Shown: positions 44,914 to 53,291, counted from the stretch's first letter. The stretch is DNA of 64,000 nt from Methanothrix harundinacea (GCA_002506535.1 DAXT01000002.1:13229-77228), one strand, 5' to 3'. Program-made: numbers and translations. The notes: generated by a model not told the origin, from the letters alone.

Positions 44914-45151
44914 TTCCGGCGGTCCGGGGTCTCTCCGATCCGCTCCGGTCGCCCCGGCCACCTGGCGCGGGGCTTCTCGGGGCTTCTATTACCCTTTTTT
45001 TCATCGGCCATCTCCCTCATTGTATCCCCCTTCAGCGAATCGTCGCCTTCGGCGTGGCTGGGTACAAAGCCGCCCGGTCGAGGTATCGTGGTCTTTCACC
45101 TCCGGCCATCAGGACCTCTCTTCTAGCTCATCCCGCCTGACGCAAAGAGTA

Positions 45152-45160
45152 AATATATTG
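45152..45160 (+). promoter_or_regulatory. TATA candidate of the second PPOX-like gene
   Basis: AAATATATTG lies about 30-38 bases before the ATG at 45189, in AT-rich sequence (AGAGTAAATATATTGC). The preceding intergenic stretch (44914-45150) carries a T-rich run at about 44995-45001 that can end the upstream transcript. Confidence 0.6.
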
Positions 45161-45188
45161 CTATTCTATTTGAACAAAGGTGATCTAA

Positions 45189-45593
45189 ATGGTGAAGATG
45201 CCACCAGATGTCAGAGCAACCCTGGAGAAGCAGAAGCCGGCCCCCGTCGCCACCGCCGACGGCGAGGGGACGCCGAACGTCGTCTACGTCGGTTTTTTGA
45301 AGGTCCTCGACGACGAGACGATTTTGATCGGAGACAACTTCTTCTATAAGACGGCGGCGAACCTCGCCGCTAACCCCAAGGTATCGATCCTCTGCTACGA
45401 CACCGAGACGAAGAAGTCCTTCCAGATCAAGGGGAAGGCGACGGTCCATAAAGAGGGGAAGTACTACGACGAGATGACCAAGTGGGTCCTCGCCGTCAAC
45501 AACAAGCTTCCGGCGAAGGCCGCCGTGGTGGTGAAGGTCGAGGAGGTCTTCAACGCCATGTGGGGCCCTGCGGCGGGAAAGAAGGTAGTCTGA
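45189..45593 (+). CDS. Pyridoxamine 5'-phosphate oxidase-like flavin protein, paralog 2
   Basis: A 134-residue protein of the same length and plan as paralog 1 (MVKMPPDVRATLEKQ, GDNFFYKTAANLAANP, KSFQIKGKATV). It has its own promoter (TATA candidate 45152-45160) and a hairpin-T terminator after the stop (CGGG-TTCTG-CCCG near 45611 and T-run 45621-45628). The pair probably arose by local duplication. The cofactor, FMN or F420, is not readable from the sequence. Confidence 0.82.
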   Translation: MVKMPPDVRATLEKQKPAPVATADGEGTPNVVYVGFLKVLDDETILIGDNFFYKTAANLAANPKVSILCYDTETKKSFQIKGKATVHKEGKYYDEMTKWVLAVNNKLPAKAAVVVKVEEVFNAMWGPAAGKKVV

Positions 45594-45718
45594 TCGGGCG
45601 GCGGCGGGTTCTGCCCGGAATCTTTTTTTAACTCTATCAAATGTCTATCAGGGCGATCGGCTTAATTTATCCGGAGTTCTATTGAGATCGTTCTTGTATA
45701 AAGGGAGGTTTTGGTATC

Positions 45719-46012
45719 TTGAAAGAGGATAAGATCATCAGAGCGGATGTGGCCAAGCTCTTCCGCCTCTCCCAAGAGGAGTGCGACCTGGTGAACCGGA
45801 TCGTCATCGAGGAGATCCTCGCCGGCTCGAAGGACACCCACGACCTCCTCCAGCGTGCCCTCGACCGGTTCGCAAAGACCGAGGGGGAGAAGATGGCGTT
45901 TCTCGCGGGGCACATCACCGGCTGGGTGGTCATGAAGGCTGACATGGATATGGATATCGACGCCTACTTCGCCGACTCAAGGGCGAAGGGGCCGGAGGGC
46001 CGGAACACCTGA
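45719..46012 (+). CDS. Uncharacterised small helical protein
   Basis: A 97-residue protein, mostly helical, with no family recognised. The start is TTG (45719-45721) with GGGAGG ten bases upstream. A run of acidic residues lies near the C-terminus (ADMDMDIDAYFAD). It follows the PPOX-like pair on the same strand after a terminator, so it is probably transcribed separately. Confidence 0.6.
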   Translation: MKEDKIIRADVAKLFRLSQEECDLVNRIVIEEILAGSKDTHDLLQRALDRFAKTEGEKMAFLAGHITGWVVMKADMDMDIDAYFADSRAKGPEGRNT

Positions 46013-46096
46013 CGTCCGGTTGCTTCCCCCGCCACCGTCACGACCTCGGTCCTTCTTTTAGCCTCTTCTTTTTCTTCACCCGGCGGCGATACCCCC

Positions 46097-46315
46097 CTAT
46101 TTCAGCTTCTCCAGGGCCTTCTTTCCGACCTCTGCCACCGCCTTCTCCACGTCCGCCTTCTTCTCCTCCAGATCAGCCTTCAAGTGAGCCGCCATATTTC
46201 CGAGATCCGCCTTCCTCTTCTCCACCTCGGCCTTGGCATCGGCCTTGGCGTAAGCTGCATCTTTCTCAGCATCGGCCTTCTTTTTCTTCTCCTCGGCGGC
46301 AATCTTCTCCGTCAT
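46097..46315 (-). CDS. Small charged coiled-coil protein
   Basis: A 72-residue protein made of Lys/Glu/Ala heptads (KADAEKDAAYAKADAKAEVEKRKAD) and almost free of hydrophobic core residues. It has an optimal GGAGGTG ribosome-binding site and an upstream AT-rich element (GCTATAATAATC, near 46367), so it may be strongly expressed. I know no named family; roles such as desiccation or nucleoid protection are possible but unsupported. Confidence 0.65.
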   Translation of the reverse strand: MTEKIAAEEKKKKADAEKDAAYAKADAKAEVEKRKADLGNMAAHLKADLEEKKADVEKAVAEVGKKALEKLK

Positions 46316-46524
46316 ATATTAACACCTCCTTCTTTGTATAGGATCTCTATAGGCGGTCGATGATTATTATAGCTTAGTGCTTCGAGCCTGGTCCGAGTTG
46401 AAGATCGGCTCCAACGCCCACTCGTTTCGAACCGAGCGGAAGGGGCGAGGAAAGGAAAGGGTTTTTGCGGGGACGGATCTGAAACTCTCTCACTTTGAGA
46501 AAGAGACCTCCACTTCGGACCGGG

Positions 46525-46983
46525 ATGAGCGGCCAGGATCTCTGGCGGCTCTGGCGCCATCAGTTCGACGGCGACCTTTCGGCCCTCGCCGAGGCGGTCT
46601 GGGCCGCCAACAAGCTGGTCAAGACGGAGCCGCCTGAGATCCGGGACCGGTTCTACGCCATAAAAGACGAGTTCATCCTCAGGTACGCGACGAGCGGCCG
46701 GCGGGTCCGGGACGAGCCTCCGCCGCCCTGGTACCGCGGGGTCGACGGCTCGACCAGGACGCTATACTGCTACCGGGTCCCTGTAGGCGATAGGGTCTAT
46801 CGGCTCCACAGCCGCCTGCGCCCCCTGGAGGTTGAGGAGGGGCTCGCCGAGGAGGGCGAGGAGGGGGGCGGGTCCGCCGTCGACGAGTGGTCGTGGCTCC
46901 CTCTCTCTTACGCCGAGTTTTATAAGATGCTCTCGATCTACGCCAGGGATCGCTGGTCCTTTCCAGGGGAGCGGCCCCGCTGA
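46525..46983 (+). CDS. Uncharacterised protein
   Basis: A 152-residue protein starting MSGQDLWRLWRHQFDGDLSAL. It is rich in Trp and Arg, with an acidic Glu/Gly loop near residues 108-125. No cysteine cluster, signal peptide or membrane segment is visible. The frame is open 30 bases further upstream. No family recognised. Confidence 0.6.
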   Translation: MSGQDLWRLWRHQFDGDLSALAEAVWAANKLVKTEPPEIRDRFYAIKDEFILRYATSGRRVRDEPPPPWYRGVDGSTRTLYCYRVPVGDRVYRLHSRLRPLEVEEGLAEEGEEGGGSAVDEWSWLPLSYAEFYKMLSIYARDRWSFPGERPR

Positions 46984-47165
46984 TACCGTCATCAAACGCC
47001 CGTGGACTATCCTCCGACCTCCAAAATCCCAGGATCGGGGCTGCCTGCAGATAAATCAGATAAAGGCCGTCCCAATAGAAGTTAATTATATACCGTTTAT
47101 GGGCCGATGATGTTTAAATGAGGGATCCCTGAAGCTTGATTGAAGCTTGGGGTGGAGGACGGGAG

Positions 47166-48290
47166 ATGAGGGGCAGATTCGATCGATCATTCGAAGCTCT
47201 GATGGCCGCCGCCGAGATCGTCGACGGCCTCATCCAAGGGATCGTCGGAGGGGGGAGGTCGAAGCAGAGACTCTTAGTTGTCGGAGGGGTCATAGTGGCT
47301 GCGCTCTTATTATTCGCCCTCGCCCCCGGCCCCTACGAACCCCAGATCCCATGTCCCATGGACGGGACCGTCGGCATCGGCCTAGCTCCGCCCTTATGGT
47401 GGGTCGGAGGCGGCCCCGCGACGCCCGTCCTCTCTTCGATCGGCCTCGACCCCAACTCCCGGATCAGCTACCGCGTCATCCTGGGAACCGCCGAGGAGGA
47501 TATGGTGGTGGTGGGGACGGCCGAAGGCGGCCGGGGGAGAGAGAACCTCGCCATAAACCTGACGGAGCCCCTCCTTCCCGGGACAGCCTACCTGTGGCGG
47601 GTTGAGGCGGAGAACCGTCTGAAGAAGAGGTACTCTGGGGAGGTCTGGACCTTCAGGACCAGGGACCTTCCCGAGATCGAGCTATTCGAGGCGGAGAGGT
47701 CCGTCGTCGGTCTCGGGGACGATCTCGTCCTACGCTGGTCTGTGGCCGACGCCTCCGAGGTCGAGATCGAGCCGGAGATAGGTCCAGTCTCCCTTCGAGG
47801 CGATACGACCCTATCGCCCCGGGAGGGGGTCACCTACACCCTCGTCGCCAGAAACTTCGCGGGAGAATCGACCGCCACCCTTGAGGTGGAGGTCCTCCCC
47901 TCCTTTATCATCGACTCGATGGCCGGCGGCTGGAGCACCGCAGTTGACGGCCTGGGGTCCCGCATCCAGGAGATATGGGCGGTCCCGGGGGTCGAAGACG
48001 ACGCCACCAGGATATCCTTCGACCTCCTGCCCGGCGGATGGGCTGGGATCACCAAGACCCCCTCCCGGAGAGGCGGCGTCCTGGACCTAACAGGAACAGA
48101 TGGCGTATCTTTCTCCTCCAGGGGGGCCGGCTCAGGCTACTCCCTTGAGGTCTGGCTGAGGGACGCCGACGGAACCGTCCACCGCCGCTCCTGGGATGCG
48201 GGCGCCGTCCCCATGAACTGGACGCGGATGGAGGCCTCGTTCGAGGAGTTTGAATGCGTCGAGGCGGGGGGGGGGCGGATGCACCGATGA
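47166..48290 (+). CDS. Membrane-anchored surface protein, C-terminus frameshifted at a poly-G tract
   Basis: About 374 residues as read. A membrane segment near residues 40-56 is followed by two fibronectin/Ig-like modules (AYLWRVEAENRLKKRYSGEVWTF; TYTLVARNFAGESTATLEV) and a beta-rich domain like carbohydrate-binding modules (SFIIDSMAGGWSTAV...). The frame ends shortly after a run of ten G (48266-48275). The next frame continues smoothly with CTDEILAGGNVSTISFVV to 48441, so nine Gs would give one protein with about 50 more residues. The start ATG at 47166 has GGAG eight bases upstream. Confidence 0.75.
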   Translation: MRGRFDRSFEALMAAAEIVDGLIQGIVGGGRSKQRLLVVGGVIVAALLLFALAPGPYEPQIPCPMDGTVGIGLAPPLWWVGGGPATPVLSSIGLDPNSRISYRVILGTAEEDMVVVGTAEGGRGRENLAINLTEPLLPGTAYLWRVEAENRLKKRYSGEVWTFRTRDLPEIELFEAERSVVGLGDDLVLRWSVADASEVEIEPEIGPVSLRGDTTLSPREGVTYTLVARNFAGESTATLEVEVLPSFIIDSMAGGWSTAVDGLGSRIQEIWAVPGVEDDATRISFDLLPGGWAGITKTPSRRGGVLDLTGTDGVSFSSRGAGSGYSLEVWLRDADGTVHRRSWDAGAVPMNWTRMEASFEEFECVEAGGGRMHR

Positions 48291-48441
48291 GATCCTCGCG
48301 GGCGGCAACGTCTCTACAATCAGCTTCGTCGTCGCCGCCCGGGGGCAAGAGGGTTCGGGAAGGTCGGGCTGGATCGCCATCGACGATCTGGCGGCCTTCC
48401 GCCGGGAGGGCCTTCTGGCCGAAAAGAGCGATCTGCCTTAA
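48276..48441 (+). pseudogene. Out-of-frame C-terminal part of the surface protein
   Basis: In the frame shifted relative to the upstream CDS, about 50 codons encode CTDEILAGGNVSTISFVVAARG...WIAIDDLAAFRREGLL and end at a stop at 48439-48441. This looks like the natural end of a beta-sandwich domain. It is separated from the main reading frame only by the length of the poly-G tract. Confidence 0.65.
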
Positions 48442-48995
48442 TCCCTATCGTCTCTTCCCTTCGCCGATTTTTCGGCGAGGGACTCTGCGTACTTGAAGTA
48501 GCCGCAGACCGGCCGTCCCAGGGAAACGATCCTCCCCCGGATCTCGAGCCCGTCCACCTCGATCTCCGCCGCCGATGGGGCGGAGAGGCGGGGCTCGGTG
48601 GGGCTTCCTGGAGATATCAGAAGTTGGGGTCCCCCCTCCACCACGGGCCTGTGAAGATGACCGAAGACGAGGGCGTCCACCTCCATCTCCCTTGCGAGAA
48701 ATGCGGCCCCCGTCGTATCGGCAAAGTGAGATGCCCGGTGGACGAGGCCGATCTTAACCCCCTCCACCTCCAGGACCCTCCTCTCGGGGAGGATCGCCTT
48801 CACCTCAGGAGAGTCGGAGTTGCCGCATACCGCCTCCAGGGGACCGAGATCACAGAAGGCTTTGTAGACCTCGAAGCTGACGAAGTCTCCGGCGTGGAGG
48901 AGGAGGTCGGCGCCTTCGGCGAGGTCGACGACCCCTCTCGGAACCATAGACCCCGCCTGGAGATGGGTGTCGGAGATGGCGACGATCCGTTTCAT
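48438..48995 (-). CDS. YfcE/MJ0936-type metallophosphoesterase
   Basis: A 185-residue calcineurin-like phosphodiesterase. Metal-binding motifs are SDTHL near residue 8, GDFVS near 36, GNSD near 58 and GHLHRP near 112. Relatives cleave simple phosphodiesters, and some act on cyclic nucleotides. The ATG at 48995 overlaps the stop of the SIS-domain gene (ATGA), so translation of the two is coupled. The frame stays open to 49310, but this part is a shadow of the SIS gene. Confidence 0.85.
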   Translation of the reverse strand: MKRIVAISDTHLQAGSMVPRGVVDLAEGADLLLHAGDFVSFEVYKAFCDLGPLEAVCGNSDSPEVKAILPERRVLEVEGVKIGLVHRASHFADTTGAAFLAREMEVDALVFGHLHRPVVEGGPQLLISPGSPTEPRLSAPSAAEIEVDGLEIRGRIVSLGRPVCGYFKYAESLAEKSAKGRDDRD

Positions 48996-50182
48996 GCGTG
49001 GAGCCTTTTCATCCCTGCCTCTTCTATCCCCAGATACTCGGACCCCACCGCTACGACGCTGTTGGTGAATATTGAGGCGTTGATCTCGAATATCGGGTAC
49101 CTGTGCATGCTGTACTCCGAGACGAGCCAGCTGGTGGTCCTCCGGCTCCCACATATCTGTTCCAGGTACTCTTCGGAGACGGGTATGAAGGCGATATCCT
49201 CCTCCCGTCCCTTCTCTCTCAGAAGCTCCACCAGCTCCGAGGAGGGGTTTGTGGTGATCGGCAGCACGTCCGCACCCCTCCTGAAGGCGCTCTTGACCCC
49301 CTCGATACACTCATAGGTATTTCCGCTCCCCGTGATGGGGACGTAAACGTCGCCGATCTGAAAGCTGGGGGTGTTGAAGTCCCTCTCCCAGTAGCTTGTC
49401 TTGTTGAGGTGGGTAAACCTCATCTCGAAGGCTCGAGCCACCAGACCCGACCGTCCCACCCCCCCTATGATGTACCTTCCGCTCCGGGGAAAGAGCCTCT
49501 CAAACCACTTCGCCAGCCCTCCTTCGTCCACCCGGGAGATGAGCCTGCACTGGGCTGCAAAGTCCCTTATTGTGGATAGGTAGCTCTCACAGCCTTCGCT
49601 CCTCTCCCCCTCGATCCTCCCCTGTACCTCCTTGAAGACGGCGTTCAAGAAGGCGAGGACCTCAAGCTCGAACTCCGTCCCCATGGGAGAGAGCTTGGAG
49701 GTTCTGGTCATGTCCAGGTCGTACTTCGTCTTCCCTTTGATCACCAGGACCGAGCCGTTCTCGTAATCCTCTACGAGGCGGTGGGCGGTCCCATCCCTGT
49801 TGGCGGTGATGAGCCTGATGTCGCCGCCCTGGTTTATTATGTCCTCGATGTACTTGTTCACCGCAGGGGTCTCCCCGGACCCGGATACTGCGATCCCCAG
49901 GTTCTTCCTCGTATTTCGGAAGTGCTTCTGGACGGGGTCCTCCATGGTGCAGGGGAAGGCGTTGAAGTGGTTGTAGAGGAGCTGCAGAAAGCTGTAGAGG
50001 GATAGGGCGCTCCTCCCGGCGGCGAGGCCGTAGACGAAGTTCTTCTCGTCTTTCTCTTTCAAAAATGAGGCGAGGGATTCGGCGAAGGCGTTTACGCTCT
50101 CCAGGTCGAGCTGCCCCAGCTTCTCGATGAAAGAGCACTGGAGGTCGGTGGCGTCCTTGTAAGTGTTGATCAGACCTGCCAT
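48992..50182 (-). CDS. Two-domain SIS protein (sugar-phosphate isomerase/regulator type)
   Basis: A 396-residue protein with two SIS domains. The first contains GLAAGRSALSL and GIAVSGSGETPAVNKYI; the second GGVGRSGLVARAFEMRF and PITGSGNTYECI. SIS domains bind phosphosugars; single-domain archaeal relatives are 6-phospho-3-hexuloisomerases. The doubled form resembles GlmS or glucosamine-phosphate regulators but lacks a glutaminase domain. The actual substrate is unknown. It lies upstream of the phosphodiesterase and about 50 bases downstream of purP on the same strand. Confidence 0.78.
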   Translation of the reverse strand: MAGLINTYKDATDLQCSFIEKLGQLDLESVNAFAESLASFLKEKDEKNFVYGLAAGRSALSLYSFLQLLYNHFNAFPCTMEDPVQKHFRNTRKNLGIAVSGSGETPAVNKYIEDIINQGGDIRLITANRDGTAHRLVEDYENGSVLVIKGKTKYDLDMTRTSKLSPMGTEFELEVLAFLNAVFKEVQGRIEGERSEGCESYLSTIRDFAAQCRLISRVDEGGLAKWFERLFPRSGRYIIGGVGRSGLVARAFEMRFTHLNKTSYWERDFNTPSFQIGDVYVPITGSGNTYECIEGVKSAFRRGADVLPITTNPSSELVELLREKGREEDIAFIPVSEEYLEQICGSRRTTSWLVSEYSMHRYPIFEINASIFTNSVVAVGSEYLGIEEAGMKRLHA

Positions 50183-50228
50183 ATAAGAGATGAATTCAGG
50201 CGGATGGGAGATAATAAGCCTTTGCCCT

Positions 50229-51299
50229 TCAGCTTATGATCTCCGAGAGCCTCCCCTGGTCTCTTGCGAGGGCGATCTCCTGGGCGATCCTCCTGCCGTT
50301 GGAGAGGTCCTTCTCGATCAGGTCCGAGTAGGGGGATCCGCTGATGAAGACGTTGGTTCCGGCGACGATCCGGGCTGATATCTCGAAGACCTTGAACTTC
50401 AGGTCGTCGGTGACGATCGTCTCGAGGCAGAAGGGTCCTATCATCCCTCCGAATAGATCGATAGAGGTCTCGACGACCCTCTCTCCCAGCTCGAAGGCCT
50501 TGGGAAGGAGCGACTCCCTCAGGACGAGGGGGATGTTTCCCGTGACGACGAAACTGGGGAATATCCCCGCAGCCTCCAGCTCGTCCATGGACCCTATCCT
50601 GAAGATCTCGTCGGCGTTGCTCTCGACCCTCCGGTCTATCCCCAGCATCTCCAGGGTCCCCTTGCTGAGGGCGTACCCGGCAGACCGGATAGGCGAATAG
50701 AAGTAGTGGATGTAGTAGCGTGTTCCCAGTATGAACTCCTGGATGGTATGCCGCTGGGACCCGTCGACCTTGCTGAGGTATTCGCCCTTGCTCTTGGATA
50801 TGAAGAAGCCCTTTCCTCCCTTGGCTCCGTGATACTTGACGATGACAGGCCGATCGATCTCTTCGGGGGTCGCAAACCTCCTGGGAAGGTCGATCCCTGC
50901 TTTGAGGAGCCACTCCCGCTCCATCTCCCGGTCGCTCTCCCAGCCGAGGGACTTTCGGTTCCCGAAGGTCGGGACCGGCATCTCCTCGAACCTCTCCGTC
51001 CCCAGATACTCCACCAGAGAGCCGTGAGGTACGACGATAGCGTTCTCCTCCACAAGCTGGTCGCTCTCCTCCAATAGCGCTCCATAGCCGTCGAGGCTCA
51101 GGAAGGAGTCGGGCTTTGCCAGGGGGAAGGCGTCGTAGAACTTCGGCGGCCGGCCGAGGCATATCCCCAGAGTCTTGAAACCCTCTTTGCGAGCCCCATG
51201 AAATATCTGAAGGCTACTATGGGAACATACAGTGGCAATAGTTAGCTCTTTTGAGTCATATCCATCCAAAATTTCTTGTATTTTCTTCTTCTCTATCAT
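50229..51299 (-). CDS. purP: FAICAR synthetase PurP
   Basis: A 356-residue ATP-grasp enzyme that formylates AICAR with formate and ATP in archaeal purine synthesis, replacing the folate-dependent PurH step. Family blocks are TIATVCSHSSLQIFHGARKEGFKT near residue 19, PTFGNRKSLGWESDR near 127 and RPVIVKYHGAKGGKGFF near 155. Start is ATG at 51299; an AT-rich promoter region lies before it. Confidence 0.94.
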   Translation of the reverse strand: MIEKKKIQEILDGYDSKELTIATVCSHSSLQIFHGARKEGFKTLGICLGRPPKFYDAFPLAKPDSFLSLDGYGALLEESDQLVEENAIVVPHGSLVEYLGTERFEEMPVPTFGNRKSLGWESDREMEREWLLKAGIDLPRRFATPEEIDRPVIVKYHGAKGGKGFFISKSKGEYLSKVDGSQRHTIQEFILGTRYYIHYFYSPIRSAGYALSKGTLEMLGIDRRVESNADEIFRIGSMDELEAAGIFPSFVVTGNIPLVLRESLLPKAFELGERVVETSIDLFGGMIGPFCLETIVTDDLKFKVFEISARIVAGTNVFISGSPYSDLIEKDLSNGRRIAQEIALARDQGRLSEIIS

Positions 51300-51439
51300 A
51301 TCTACAACCTTTGGAACGCAACGACATGGTCCAGGGGTACTTAAGGGCTTCGATCGGTCCGATGTTGATGGGCATAGTATGTCGGGCGTGGATCTCTCCT
51401 TTTGATATTTCGAGGTCCATTACGCCCTCTCAGAATAGG

Positions 51440-51449
51440 TTAAAATATC
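51440..51449 (+). promoter_or_regulatory. TATA candidate for the HisB-like gene
   Basis: TTAAAATATC ends 20 bases before the ATG at 51469, so the transcript would start at or close to the ATG; the mRNA is probably nearly leaderless. No GGAGG-type box is visible before the start. Confidence 0.55.
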
Positions 51450-51468
51450 TTCGGATGGAAGCGATATC

Positions 51469-51993
51469 ATGCACGCTTCTTTCAGAAGAGATACCGCAGA
51501 GACCGATGTGGAAGTATTTCTGGACCTGGATGGGTCGGGATCATCGGATGGAGAGACCGGAGTTCCCCTCCTCGACGAGATCCTCAAGATTCTGGCCCGA
51601 GGATCGGGGTTCGACGTCGAGGTGAGGGCCCGGGGAGATCTTCCAACGGGAGACCATCACACCGTCGAGGACGTGGCCATCGCCTTCGGCCAGGTCCTGG
51701 CTAAGCTGATCGATTCTGGGATCGGAAGCTCTATAGTCCCCTCTGGAGAGGCTCTCGCCTTTTCCGCCGTCAGGTTCGGGGCGTCTGGATACAGAGACGA
51801 GGTTGAGTTTCTGGCCAATTCCCTCGCGGGGATGGAGCTTGAGAACTATGGCCACTTCATGAGAACCCTCGCCTACAACGGCGGGTTCACCCTTCATCTG
51901 AGGGTCTCCGGAGGCGACGACTGGCAGAAGGTGGAAGCATTGACCCTATCTCTTGGAAGAGCCTTGAGGAGGGCGGTCAGAGACGGCGGATGA
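51469..51993 (+). CDS. HisB-like protein with missing metal ligands
   Basis: A 174-residue homolog of imidazoleglycerol-phosphate dehydratase. It keeps the N-terminal RxTxET pattern (residues 7-12), GDLPTGDHHTVEDVAI with HH63-64 and E67, and H129 in ENYGHFMRTLA. However, the FFDHLL histidine is replaced by Glu37 (LLDEIL), the PMDEA block reads PSGEA, and the second HHxxE metal motif near the C-terminus reads WQKVE (152-156). The usual C-terminal tail is absent. Several metal ligands of the two-Mn site are therefore lost, so it is unlikely to be a normal HisB. It may be a paralog with a new substrate. Confidence 0.72.
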   Translation: MHASFRRDTAETDVEVFLDLDGSGSSDGETGVPLLDEILKILARGSGFDVEVRARGDLPTGDHHTVEDVAIAFGQVLAKLIDSGIGSSIVPSGEALAFSAVRFGASGYRDEVEFLANSLAGMELENYGHFMRTLAYNGGFTLHLRVSGGDDWQKVEALTLSLGRALRRAVRDGG

Positions 51994-52073
51994 GAATCGC
52001 GAAAAGAGCCCCAATGCCGGTGGAGCAGAACGGTCGGAGGATTGAACGCGAGGTCGACCACCTTTAGGTCGTC

Positions 52074-52574
52074 TCAGGATGGGCAAAAACCGTGCTGGAC
52101 CGGCTCGATGAAGATCTCGGAGGTGGCTATGGCGCTGCCGCCACGAGCGGTGTTTATGGATATGACGATTATATCTCTCACATCGATATCCATATAGTTG
52201 ACGTCGGTGGGGATCCCTTTGAACTGTCCTTTACCGGTGACGATGTTGCTCTTTTCAGTATTGATCGCCACTACCCCCTGGAAGGTCTCTTTCTCCTCAG
52301 AATCCCCGAAGAAGGAGAAACCTGCCAGATCCGATAAGGACGAATCGAAGGCGCCGCTTCTGGTCAGATCATCCGGCGTGAATATCCCAAGTCTAAGAGA
52401 CGGACCGGGCTTTGCAAACTCCTCATGAAAACCCCTGACCAGGTTTAATGAATCCGGGTATGCAGGCTCAGCTATCGCAGGCAGCTTCCAGGCTACCGCG
52501 AGATCACACGCCTGGCCAAAAATGAGGAGTGTGCTCATCAGCGCGATGCCGATGAGCTTCAGGTTCTTCTCCAT
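52074..52574 (-). CDS. Secreted protein of unknown function
   Basis: A 166-residue protein with a signal peptide or lipobox-like start (MEKNLKLIGIALMSTLLIFGQACDLAVA). The mature part has a GFSFFGDSEEKETFQGVVAINTEKSNI segment, an ISIN beta stretch and a C-terminal GFCPS. It lies 15 bases downstream of another secreted gene on the same strand; both end with cysteine-containing tails and share a beta-rich plan. The ATG is clear. No family recognised. Confidence 0.68.
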   Translation of the reverse strand: MEKNLKLIGIALMSTLLIFGQACDLAVAWKLPAIAEPAYPDSLNLVRGFHEEFAKPGPSLRLGIFTPDDLTRSGAFDSSLSDLAGFSFFGDSEEKETFQGVVAINTEKSNIVTGKGQFKGIPTDVNYMDIDVRDIIVISINTARGGSAIATSEIFIEPVQHGFCPS

Positions 52575-52589
52575 GGTGTTCCTATTCGA

Positions 52590-53072
52590 TCAAAGCGGGC
52601 AGGAGCCAGTAGGGCAACAGCCGGTCTGCATCGTCTTGATGTTCACCACGTTGTTGGCCGTTCCGGCCCCGAAGGCCCGGGCCTTCTGGTCACCGGCGGT
52701 GATCATCTCGATGTTGACGACCCTTGAGTCGTATATGCCCTGGACTCCCTTCACCTTCGTCAGGTCTGGTGCGCCATCAAAGTTGAGGCTCGCCTGATGC
52801 TCTGCGGTACTGTTGTCGAAGAGAGATCCAGCGAACTGGTTCTTCTCCAGGTTGAAGGCGTTCGTGGCCACGGGCTTTGAGCCTGCAAATCCGAAGGTCC
52901 AGGCGTCCTGGTTGCCCTGCTTGACGAAGTCGAAGTTCATATTCGCCGGGAAGGTGCCGATGGCCATAGAGCCCTCAGCAGCTTTCAGCGACGCTCCGTC
53001 AACACACTGTGCCATGGCTGGAGCTGCGAAGAATGCGGCAACCAGCACTAATAGCGCTGCTAATTTCTTTAT
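52590..53072 (-). CDS. Secreted protein with non-canonical start (ATA)
   Basis: The first ordinary start, GTG at 53048, would leave a signal peptide without its basic start. Eight codons upstream, the frame reads ATA-AAG-AAA followed by LAALLVLVAAFFAAPAMA, a typical signal peptide if ATA is read as the start. GGGGTGAG lies four bases before it. ATA, or ATT one codon earlier, is the likely initiator. The mature protein is about 140 residues with one internal repeat-like pattern (FNLEKNQFAGSLF, AEHQASLNFDG) and ends CCPTGSCPL. A three-codon frame, ATG AAG GGG TGA, overlaps the ribosome-binding site. No family recognised. Confidence 0.68.
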   Translation of the reverse strand: MKKLAALLVLVAAFFAAPAMAQCVDGASLKAAEGSMAIGTFPANMNFDFVKQGNQDAWTFGFAGSKPVATNAFNLEKNQFAGSLFDNSTAEHQASLNFDGAPDLTKVKGVQGIYDSRVVNIEMITAGDQKARAFGAGTANNVVNIKTMQTGCCPTGSCPL

Positions 53073-53291
53073 AATCTCACCCCTTCATTGCGTGATTAGA
53101 TTAGTTTAGGCATCGGTCATATTTGTATTTTTTGGTACACGTACCCGGAGTCGCTGAAACTGACCAGCTTTATTTTTATGTTATAATAGATATTGATCAT
53201 TTTGACTTAGGAACCGAATTCAATTTTATATAGAAATAAGATCCGCCCATAAATCGCGAGCGGATCGGTTGACAGTAGATCTACTCCAATA

